DNA from: Patescibacteria group bacterium
GTDB lineage: Bacteria; Patescibacteriota; Microgenomatia; UBA1400; PJMF01
Reading direction: 5' to 3'
Length of the DNA stretch: 15,473 nt
Assembly (NCBI GenBank): GCA_018813375.1
Contig: JAHJBU010000007.1
Span: 1 to 15,473, forward strand
The notes beneath the pieces were generated by a model. That model saw only the letters and a list, made by a program, of their open reading frames with translations. It had not been told where the DNA came from and did not search any database. Within the stretch, counting starts at the first letter, position 1. Each line of letters begins with the position of its first letter. Below are positions 1 to 5,969 of the stretch, one piece after another. The position numbers and the translations under genes were made by a program.

Positions 1-223
1 CCGACTTTAGTCGGGATACATCGAAGAGGTCGCAGGTTCGAGTCCTGCAGCGACCACAGTGGAATAGACTCAGTTGGTTAGTCCCGACTTTAGTCGGGAT
101 ACATCGAAGAGGTCGCAGGTTCGAGTCCTGCAGCGACCACAGTGGAATAGACTCAGTTGGTTAGTCCCGACTTTAGTCGGGATACATCGAAGAGGTCAGA
201 GGTTCGAGTCCTCTTGAGTCCAC
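1..223 (+). repeat. 83-bp tandem array of tRNA-like units
   Basis: Copies begin at 1, 84 and 167, so the period is exactly 83 bp; the array probably continues left of the window. Two complete tRNA-like units can be read, at 59-140 and 142-223. In the first, a D-like arm (GACT 67-70 pairing with AGTC 80-83) is followed by the near-perfect palindrome CCCGACTTTAGTCGGG (83-98), then a spacer and a canonical T arm (GCAGG, loop TTCGAGT, CCTGC; 115-131). No 7-base anticodon loop can be formed, because the palindrome leaves only a 4- or 6-base loop. The last copy keeps the repeat as far as about 197, then switches to another T arm (AGAGG/CCTCT) and a 3' end TGAGTCC. Both strands of the T stem change together. 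These look like tRNA-derived or chimeric elements rather than working tRNAs. Confidence 0.8.
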
Positions 224-242
224 GTTAAAAAAAACATAGAAT
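214..242 (+). promoter_or_regulatory. Promoter of the tRNA-Phe / tRNA-Gly unit
   Basis: TTGAGT (214-219) and TAGAAT (237-242) lie exactly 17 bases apart, and the tRNA-Phe begins 10 bases after the -10. The -35 lies inside the 3' end of the last tRNA-like repeat copy, so the array edge appears to supply half of this promoter. Confidence 0.55.
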
Positions 243-252
243 GTTAGTTCAA

Positions 253-325
253 GCCAAGCTAGCCAAGGTGGTCAAGGCACGTGTCTGAAAAACATGGGAT
301 TGAGGTTCGACTCCTCAGCTTGGCA
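253..325 (+). tRNA. tRNA-Phe(GAA)
   Basis: The cloverleaf is complete. Acceptor GCCAAGC pairs with GCTTGGC, the D stem is GCC/GGC, the anticodon stem CGTGT/ACATG encloses the loop CTGAAAA with anticodon GAA, and the T arm is TGAGG-TTCGACT-CCTCA. The discriminator is A325. CCA is not encoded (the next bases are CAG). It is followed 40 bases later by tRNA-Gly(GCC), probably in the same transcript. Confidence 0.93.
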
Positions 326-365
326 CAGAAAAGTGCAATAGAAATTTAAAATTAAAAAAGAAAAT

Positions 366-439
366 GCGGAAGTAGCTCAGTTGGTTAGAGCGTCTCGTTG
401 CCAACGAGAAGGTCGCGGGTTCGAATCCCGTCTTCCGCT
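366..439 (+). tRNA. tRNA-Gly(GCC)
   Basis: Acceptor GCGGAAG pairs with CTTCCGC, the D stem is GCTC/GAGC, the anticodon stem TCTCG/CGAGA holds the loop TTGCCAA (anticodon GCC), and the T arm carries TTCGAAT. The discriminator is T439 and CCA is not encoded. Its last base coincides with the last base of the stop codon of the convergent diguanylate cyclase gene. Confidence 0.95.
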
Positions 440-1401
440 CACTTATCACCACTACCATTAAAAACCCTTTTGAGTTTGAGCATTATTTGAGTTTGCGGAG
501 ATATTCTATCCCATTGTGTCTGGTTTTTATCTCGACCTGTTTTTTTAGCGATATACATCAATTGGTCAGCTCGTTTGACTGCTTGTTCCCCCTCTTCATC
601 TACATCTATAAGGATTGTTCCCTGGGAAATGGTTAGATTTTCTGTTTTTCCGTTTTTAGTAATAAAATTTAATTCTTTTATTACTGATAGGCGGAAATCC
701 TCGGATATCTGTTTAATAAGGTCTTGGACAGATATTCCTTTTTCTCCTGCTTTTTTTTCTAAATTATGTCTATTAATAAACTGGAGTACGCAAAATTCTT
801 CTCCTCCGTAACGAAAAGCTGCATCTTCAGGTCTGATATATTCATTGATTATTTCTACTAGTTTAATTAAAACTTTATCTCCAGCTGCATGACCGTAAGT
901 ATCATTGATTCTTTTAAAGTGATCGATATCGAGAAAATATAGCAGTAAAATGTAATTAGAATCAGTAGCCTTATTTTTGGCCATTTTTTGAAAGAATTCG
1001 ATTCTTTCATATAAGCTTGCTCTTGTCCAAGCTTTTGTTAATTTATCAATATCTCCAGCTCTTATGATCTCCATAGCAGATTCGAGCGCTATTTTTTGAG
1101 ACATTTTTTCTATGATAGTTAGATCGCCTACTAGTTGTGGCACTTCATATTCTTCAAGAATTTTTAAAGTTGCTTCTCTTCTAGAATCAAATATTAATAG
1201 AATTAAAAACCAGAAGTGAGGATCATCTTGTAACTCTTCTGGATCAGTTTTTAGATTGAATTCCCTAGCCAACTCTTGAATTGTTTTTATTTTGGGGGAG
1301 AAATCATTGACACGATGGTCGATAGAAGATTCATTTTGGGTTGAGCCATCCTCAGCTGAGGGCTCAATATTATTATTGGATTGCAATTTTTCTTCGTTCA
1401 T
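439..1401 (-). CDS. Diguanylate cyclase (GGDEF domain), cytosolic
   Basis: This 320-residue protein should make c-di-GMP from two GTP. The C-terminal half is a GGDEF domain of about residues 148-295. The metal-binding segment FLDIDHFKRIND has its aspartates at 158 and 160, and the signature is GGEEF (199-203), an accepted active variant. An inhibitory-site motif RPED (190-193) sits exactly five residues before GGEEF, so feedback inhibition by c-di-GMP is likely. The closing ADQLMYIAKKTGRDKN segment is typical. No signal peptide, membrane helix or known sensor domain is visible; residues 1-35 look disordered and 40-145 are an uncharacterised helical region. It is the last gene of an operon, starting 5 bases after the HEPN-CBS stop, which suggests the two products work together. 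It ends in TGA. No Shine-Dalgarno sequence precedes the ATG, so translational coupling is plausible. Confidence 0.93.
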   Translation of the reverse strand: MNEEKLQSNNNIEPSAEDGSTQNESSIDHRVNDFSPKIKTIQELAREFNLKTDPEELQDDPHFWFLILLIFDSRREATLKILEEYEVPQLVGDLTIIEKMSQKIALESAMEIIRAGDIDKLTKAWTRASLYERIEFFQKMAKNKATDSNYILLLYFLDIDHFKRINDTYGHAAGDKVLIKLVEIINEYIRPEDAAFRYGGEEFCVLQFINRHNLEKKAGEKGISVQDLIKQISEDFRLSVIKELNFITKNGKTENLTISQGTILIDVDEEGEQAVKRADQLMYIAKKTGRDKNQTQWDRISPQTQIMLKLKRVFNGSGDK

Positions 1402-1406
1402 AACAA

Positions 1407-2111
1407 TTATTTTTGAGAAATTTTAGGTAAATCCCAGGCAGTAATAATACCATGAATTTTTTCATTTTTCTGACCAGTTTGAGTTAGGAAAATGGCTCCT
1501 AGGCGCTTTTTTTCTTTGATGAAAGCAGTGAAGGCCTGTCTGATAGCAAAGACATCAGTTTTTATGTCCATAAATCGATAGCTGTTAAATTTATTATCTG
1601 CTTGGTCAAAGTAGTCTTGCACTTGACTAACTAAAGTATTTTCAAGATTTAAAGGCTTATTTGCATGAGCTAGCCACCTAGTGAGTGAGTTATCTGAAAA
1701 TACTCCCACAAACTGTTCGTCATGATAAATTGGAATTGAGGTATAGAAATTTGTGTTCATTTCTCTAATTACTTCTAAAAGAGGTGTTTTTGTAGTGCAT
1801 GAATATACGGGTTTAGCGGCAATACTAATTGCTCTAGGTGGATTTGATAAAGCATCATAGATTTGTTGCATTTCTTCAATGACCTCTGGATGAGGCTCAG
1901 CAATAGGCTTTCCCGTAGATTTATGAACAATGGCGTTGCGTAGCTCCAGATAATCAACTAATTCTAGTTTGTAATTTGCAACCAAATCATTGTGTTTACT
2001 TAAGTTATCAACCAGCCGACGAAAACCATAGTGTTCAGTTGAATCATTTAATTGATCTAAGAATTGTTCAATTTTATTAAATAAAGTGAGGAAAGTTTGA
2101 GCATTAGACAT
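1407..2111 (-). CDS. HEPN-like domain fused to a CBS-domain pair
   Basis: The product has 234 residues. The N-terminal part (about 1-92) is all-helical and contains R-N-A-I-V-H at 58-63. This is an Rx4H motif in the context ELRNAIVHK that is typical of HEPN domains, many of which are metal-independent RNases. The C-terminal part looks like two CBS motifs, about 95-150 (segment TSIPIYHDEQFVGVFSDN) and 160-232 (ending HGIITAWDLPKI). CBS pairs usually bind adenine nucleotides or related ligands, sometimes cyclic dinucleotides. It lies 11 bases downstream of a methyltransferase gene and 5 bases upstream of the diguanylate cyclase gene, all on one strand. A ligand-gated RNase or nucleotide sensor is an inference. 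The Rx4H motif could also belong to a non-catalytic HEPN domain. CBS is fairly sure, HEPN moderately so. Confidence 0.72.
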   Translation of the reverse strand: MSNAQTFLTLFNKIEQFLDQLNDSTEHYGFRRLVDNLSKHNDLVANYKLELVDYLELRNAIVHKSTGKPIAEPHPEVIEEMQQIYDALSNPPRAISIAAKPVYSCTTKTPLLEVIREMNTNFYTSIPIYHDEQFVGVFSDNSLTRWLAHANKPLNLENTLVSQVQDYFDQADNKFNSYRFMDIKTDVFAIRQAFTAFIKEKKRLGAIFLTQTGQKNEKIHGIITAWDLPKISQK

Positions 2112-2122
2112 ATAGTTGTAGT

Positions 2123-2671
2123 CTAGCGCTGTTTTTGGTAGATGTACATGGTGTGGCGATCTTTAATTTGATGGATTAATTTAAATTTTGAGCTGTTGAA
2201 AGGATATCTCCAAGCAATTAAAATAGTATTTGGTTTGAGTTCTTGTTCAAATTTCTGATGAGCTTTTTTATAAGCACGGGGTGAAAAATAGGTATAAATA
2301 ATATCAGCGTCAGAAAGATTGATTTTAAATAAATCTTGATTAATAAATTTAATTTTAAGTTGAGGATTAAAAAGTTTTTTGAATTGAGAAATTAAATAAA
2401 GAGGTCGATTCCTCTCTACCCCAACAATTTTTGCAGTTGTATTATTGGCTAGGAAAAATACCACCTGTCCACTCCCACTACCTAAGTCATAGATTTTGTG
2501 ATTTTGTTTAATTTCTAAATAATTAATCAATTTTTTGAGCGCTGATTTTTTAGTTGATTGGAAAGGCACATCGGACTGAGTGCCTGTCCACCAAGCTATT
2601 AGGACAATGGTAATCTGACGAATAAAAAGGATTAGGAAAAATAGTTGAATGATAGATAGCAACATATTCAT
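2123..2671 (-). CDS. Membrane-anchored class I SAM methyltransferase, FAM173-like
   Basis: The product has 182 residues. A hydrophobic segment at about 4-28 should anchor it in the membrane. A Rossmann methyltransferase fold follows, with motif I DLGSGSGQ (62-69) and an acidic SAM-ribose residue in the following GVERN. The N-terminal anchor, the segment before motif I (SDVPFQST), and the later YTYFSPRAYKKAHQKFEQEL block with its AWRYPF strand resemble the FAM173 (ANTKMT/ATPSCKMT) protein-lysine methyltransferases and their prokaryotic relatives. The substrate is unknown. It is the first gene of the operon with the HEPN-CBS and diguanylate cyclase genes. A -10-like TAAAGT (2677-2682, minus strand) ends 5 bases before the ATG, so the transcript may be leaderless. 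An alternative ATG lies two codons downstream. Confidence 0.75.
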   Translation of the reverse strand: MNMLLSIIQLFFLILFIRQITIVLIAWWTGTQSDVPFQSTKKSALKKLINYLEIKQNHKIYDLGSGSGQVVFFLANNTTAKIVGVERNRPLYLISQFKKLFNPQLKIKFINQDLFKINLSDADIIYTYFSPRAYKKAHQKFEQELKPNTILIAWRYPFNSSKFKLIHQIKDRHTMYIYQKQR

Positions 2672-2734
2672 ATTTTACTTTATTCTCTTCTCTTCTTCCC
2701 GACCAGACTAAAAAATGTTATTCTATTCTGACCT
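2672..2734. promoter_or_regulatory. Divergent promoter region: methyltransferase operon / dcd
   Basis: This 63-base gap separates two divergent starts. On plus, TATTCT (2724-2729) ends 5 bases before the dcd ATG. On minus, TAAAGT (2677-2682) ends 5 bases before the methyltransferase ATG. Neither start has a Shine-Dalgarno sequence. Confidence 0.4.
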
Positions 2735-3247
2735 ATGGCAGTTTTAGCTAAGCAAGAAATCATAGATCAAATTAAATCAGGAAAAATTAAAATTGATCCA
2801 TTTGATGAATCTAAGGTAGGTCCGGCTTCAATTGATTTTCATTTAGGAAACACATTTCGTATTTTTAAAAAAATTAATGGTAGTTTTATTGTGGGGGAAA
2901 ATGTTGATTACAAGAAAGCTACTAAAAAAATTGAAGTTAAGAAAAGCATCACTCTTTTGCCAGGAGAATCTGTGCATGGGATTACCGTTGAATCATTAGC
3001 TTTACCCAATAATCTTTGTGGCTGGATTCAAGGCCGTAGTACCCTAGCACGGGTGGGTTTGTTGGTACATATTACTGCTAATTTCATTCATCCAGGGACA
3101 GAAGGTCAGCAGGTTTTAGAAATGACTAATGCTGGCCCAATGTCCTTAAAAATCCAGGTGGGTATTCCAATTTGTCAGATTATTTTTGAAGAAACAAGGG
3201 GTGAAGCCAAGTATGACGGTAGGTTTTTCAGACAAAATTCTCCATAA
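2735..3247 (+). CDS. dcd: dCTP deaminase
   Basis: This 170-residue enzyme deaminates dCTP to dUTP (or on to dUMP in bifunctional forms), feeding thymidylate synthesis. The family signature is clear: an N-terminal SIDFHLG segment (about 33-39), GRSTLARVG with the substrate-binding Ser/Arg, then the HPGTEG turn leading to VLEMTN, which contains the catalytic glutamate. The C-terminal GIPICQIIFEE and the final Tyr-Asp-Gly-Arg-Phe lid follow. Length is normal to slightly short for the family. Whether it releases dUTP or dUMP cannot be settled from the sequence alone. It is a single-gene unit, divergent from the methyltransferase operon and convergent with tRNA-Gln. There is no Shine-Dalgarno sequence, and a -10-like hexamer lies next to the start. 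Confidence 0.93.
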   Translation: MAVLAKQEIIDQIKSGKIKIDPFDESKVGPASIDFHLGNTFRIFKKINGSFIVGENVDYKKATKKIEVKKSITLLPGESVHGITVESLALPNNLCGWIQGRSTLARVGLLVHITANFIHPGTEGQQVLEMTNAGPMSLKIQVGIPICQIIFEETRGEAKYDGRFFRQNSP

Positions 3248-3251
3248 ATTG

Positions 3252-3322
3252 ATGCCCCGCTTGGACTCGAACCAAGATTGACGGCTTCAAAGGCCGCTGT
3301 CCTGCCATTAGACGACGGGGCA
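3252..3322 (-). tRNA. tRNA-Gln(TTG)
   Basis: On the minus strand, acceptor TGCCCCG pairs with CGGGGCA and starts with the U typical of tRNA-Gln. The D stem is GTCT/GGAC, the anticodon stem GCGGC/GCCGT holds the loop CTTTGAA (anticodon TTG), and the T arm is CTTGG-TTCGAGT-CCAAG. The discriminator reads T; CCA is not encoded. It lies 27 bases downstream of, and on the same strand as, the Trm9-like methyltransferase gene, so co-transcription is possible. Its wobble U34 is the kind of base that enzyme family modifies. Confidence 0.93.
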
Positions 3323-3349
3323 TTAAGAATCATTATTTTACCAAGAAAC

Positions 3350-4111
3350 TTATTTTTTTAATACAGTGTATGTATTAAGTTTGCCACTTTTGCTATCTGC
3401 TTTAAACTGAGAAACTTTTTCTAACCTAGAAAACTCAATTAAAGTTTCAAGCTCTTTTTCATCGGTATAGTGACAATAACGATAGGCTGTTTCTCCTTTT
3501 TTCCAATCTAAAATCACATTATGTTTTTCTAGTTTTTGTGGATCGATTTTTATTTGACTAGGCTCGACGATTTTTTTCTTAAATCTTTTAGTATCTAGAA
3601 AATTCCAAGTAGTAAAAGCTAGATATCCTGGCTGGAGTGAGACATTAGCTAATTTAGAAATAAAATTTTGACGTAGTTTAAAACTTGGAATATGGTGCAG
3701 TACTCCTAAAGCTGTAATAAAGTGAGGAGAAAAAGTTTGTAGTTTTTTTTCAAATGTTTCATTAAGTAATAATTCAACAATATCTAGTTTGATAAATTCA
3801 GATTTAATATTTTGAGTAAGTGTTTGTGATTTAGCAATTTCTAGAAGTTCTTCGCTGTTATCTATGCCGATATATTTAATTTTAATATCTCCAAGCTGTT
3901 CAGCTAAAAAACAACCAAAGCGACCATTACCACAGCCAATATCCAAAACCGTTATTTGATCATGATAGCCTTGAGCTAGTTCTTGAATATATGGCACCAG
4001 CTTGTTCCAGCCCTGCCAGTAGTAGCTGCGTGATTCACTAAAAAAAGTTGCTACTTGTTTATAAAATTGTTGATTAAGGCGATTAAGTTGATTAATAAGA
4101 GTTTTATTCAT
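3350..4111 (-). CDS. Trm9/ALKBH8-like tRNA methyltransferase candidate
   Basis: This 253-residue protein is a class I SAM-dependent methyltransferase. Motif I is VLDIGCGNGRF (55-65), the acidic loop is GIDNSEEL (82-89), and a VLHHIPS segment (137-143) follows, then LQPGYLAFTTWNF (159-171). The set of N-terminal FFSESRSYYWQGW, a CGNGRF glycine loop, HHI and an LxPGG-like turn ending in a Trp strand matches the Trm9/ALKBH8 methyltransferase family. That family methylates carboxymethyl-uridine at tRNA wobble position 34. Divergent pairing with elp3, whose product makes the precursor, strongly supports this assignment. It shares a 25-base promoter region with elp3, and tRNA-Gln(TTG) lies just downstream. 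No Trm112 partner is visible. It could still be a generic SAM methyltransferase with another substrate. Confidence 0.72.
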   Translation of the reverse strand: MNKTLINQLNRLNQQFYKQVATFFSESRSYYWQGWNKLVPYIQELAQGYHDQITVLDIGCGNGRFGCFLAEQLGDIKIKYIGIDNSEELLEIAKSQTLTQNIKSEFIKLDIVELLLNETFEKKLQTFSPHFITALGVLHHIPSFKLRQNFISKLANVSLQPGYLAFTTWNFLDTKRFKKKIVEPSQIKIDPQKLEKHNVILDWKKGETAYRYCHYTDEKELETLIEFSRLEKVSQFKADSKSGKLNTYTVLKK

Positions 4112-4136
4112 AATGGTCGTTATATAATATAGCTAT
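4112..4136. promoter_or_regulatory. Overlapping divergent promoters of the Trm9-like gene and elp3
   Basis: The whole intergenic region is 25 bases. TATAAT (4123-4128) points toward elp3 and ends 8 bases before its ATG. TATAAC read on minus (4119-4124) ends 7 bases before the methyltransferase ATG. The two hexamers share two bases, so RNA polymerase cannot hold both at once, and the two genes are probably regulated together. Both transcripts should be leaderless or nearly so. Confidence 0.55.
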
Positions 4137-5969
4137 ATGACATCATATCATTTGCCTGATCAGGAACATCAGCAAAAATTAATTTCTTTATTTAAAGAAC
4201 TTGGACAAATTAAAGATTTAAATAAAAAAAAGTTGGCTCGTGTGGTAAAAAAGTATCCCAAATCTCCAGGAGATTTATTTAATAAATATGAATTAGTGAC
4301 TGCGTATCGTCAGTTGGCTGGCAAACATGGCTTAAAACAAATTCAATCTCAAGTAATGCGCTATCTAAGAAAAAAACCTATTCGTACTAGCTCTGGGGTG
4401 ACTCCAATAACAGTTTTGACTAAGCCTTTTCCCTGTCCTGGAAAATGCATTTTTTGTCCAAATGACATCAGAATGCCTAAAAGTTATTTAGCTGATGAAC
4501 CAGGCGCGCAACGAGCTGAGAGAAATTATTTTGATCCTTATTTACAAACCTATAATCGGCTCCGGGCTTTAGATGAAATCGGACACAATATTGATAAGGT
4601 TGAATTGATTATTTTGGGTGGAACTTGGTCATATTATCCTGAGTTGTACCAAATTTGGTTTATTAAAGAATGTTTTAGAGCTTTAAATGAATATGGAAAA
4701 AAAGATAGCAGAAATGATATTTTAAAGCATTATAAAAAAATGAATAAAAAATTGAATCAGATGAAAGCCCATCCTTTAAGTAGGAATCCTGAAAAAAATA
4801 AACAAGATTTGCAGGAGAAAAAAATTGAAGGTAAAAATTTAGAAAAAACCTACAATCAAACTATTTCAGAAATTTATACCGCTCCAGAAAAAATAGGTGG
4901 TTTTGATCAATATCAAACTTCTAATTGGGAAGAACTATTGGCAGTGCAGAAAATAAATGAGACTGCGACTCAACGTTGTGTGGGTTTGGTGGTAGAGACT
5001 AGGCCAGATAATATTTCAAAAGCAGAAATTATTAGAATTCGCCGTTTAGGTGCAACTAAAGTACAGATTGGATTTCAGAGTCTTAATGATAAAGTTTTAG
5101 AGAAGAATCATCGCGGTCATGATGTGAGGGCGATTAAGAAAGCAGTTAAATTATTGCGACTAGCAGGTTTTAAGATTCACGCTCATTGGATGGCAAATCT
5201 TTATGGATCTGATGTGAGTGGTGATAAAAAAGATTATCATAAATTATTTGATGATAAAAATTTTAGGCCCGATGAATTAAAAATTTATCCCTGTTCTCTA
5301 TTGTCTAGTGCAGAGCTAATGCAGTATTACCAAGATGGTCGATGGCAACCATATTCTTATGAAGAATTATTAGAAGTTTTAAGTTATGCTTTGGTTAATA
5401 CCCCAGAATATTGTCGTTTAACTAGAGTAATAAGAGATATTTCTTCGGCAGATATTGTAGAAGGTAATAAGAAAACTAATTTTAGACAAATTGTAGAGCA
5501 GCATTTAGATAAGCTTGGTCAGAAGATGTCAGATATTCGTGCTCGTGAAATTCGCCATCAAAAATTTGATGAAAAAGCAGTTCAATTAACTGAAGTGACA
5601 TATAAAACTAATATAGGTAAAGAAAGGTTTTTGCAGTTTGTGGTCCCACAACCTAACCTTCCCGATAAAATTGTGGCATTTTTGCGTTTAAGTTTACCTA
5701 AAGAAAAACCATTCATTAAGGAACTTGAAAATAGTGCTGTAATTAGGGAAATTCATGTCTACGGTCAAGCAGTCAAGATTGGGAAAAAAGATCGGCAACG
5801 CCCCCAACATTTAGGATTTGGCACTAGGTTGATTCAAAAAGCTAAAGAGATTGCTATTGCAGAGGGGTATAAAAAATTAGCTGTTATTTCTGGTATTGGT
5901 ACTAGAGAGTACTATCGAAAAAAAGATTTTAAAGATGGAAAGCTATACCAATTTATGATTCTGGATTAA
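4137..5969 (+). CDS. elp3: Elp3-type tRNA U34 carboxymethyltransferase (radical SAM + GNAT)
   Basis: The product has 610 residues. Elp3 uses acetyl-CoA and a radical SAM cluster to install carboxymethyl at C5 of wobble uridine. The radical SAM cluster motif CPGKCIFC supplies Cys100, Cys104 and Cys107. The family segments NETATQRCVGLVVETRPD (275-291) and KIYPCSLL (382-389) are present. A C-terminal GNAT domain (about 490-610) shows the acetyl-CoA loop HLGFGTRL (558-565) and SGIGTREYYRK (585-595) with its conserved tyrosines. It is longer than the usual Elp3 of about 520-550 residues. The excess appears to be a lysine-rich, hydrophilic insertion at about 186-262, between RALNEYG and EELLAVQKINE. 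No Elp1/2/4-6 genes are in the window, as in other prokaryotes where Elp3 acts alone. Its 3' end overlaps the convergent recQ by 17 bases. Confidence 0.93.
   Translation: MTSYHLPDQEHQQKLISLFKELGQIKDLNKKKLARVVKKYPKSPGDLFNKYELVTAYRQLAGKHGLKQIQSQVMRYLRKKPIRTSSGVTPITVLTKPFPCPGKCIFCPNDIRMPKSYLADEPGAQRAERNYFDPYLQTYNRLRALDEIGHNIDKVELIILGGTWSYYPELYQIWFIKECFRALNEYGKKDSRNDILKHYKKMNKKLNQMKAHPLSRNPEKNKQDLQEKKIEGKNLEKTYNQTISEIYTAPEKIGGFDQYQTSNWEELLAVQKINETATQRCVGLVVETRPDNISKAEIIRIRRLGATKVQIGFQSLNDKVLEKNHRGHDVRAIKKAVKLLRLAGFKIHAHWMANLYGSDVSGDKKDYHKLFDDKNFRPDELKIYPCSLLSSAELMQYYQDGRWQPYSYEELLEVLSYALVNTPEYCRLTRVIRDISSADIVEGNKKTNFRQIVEQHLDKLGQKMSDIRAREIRHQKFDEKAVQLTEVTYKTNIGKERFLQFVVPQPNLPDKIVAFLRLSLPKEKPFIKELENSAVIREIHVYGQAVKIGKKDRQRPQHLGFGTRLIQKAKEIAIAEGYKKLAVISGIGTREYYRKKDFKDGKLYQFMILD

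Noticed and set aside
59..223. Calling the 83-bp repeat units functional tRNA genes
   Set aside because: The D-like and T arms are good, but no 7-base anticodon loop forms, and the acceptor ends pair poorly or ambiguously in the first complete unit.
1..223. CRISPR array
   Set aside because: The repeats are directly adjacent with no unique spacers, and no cas genes are present.
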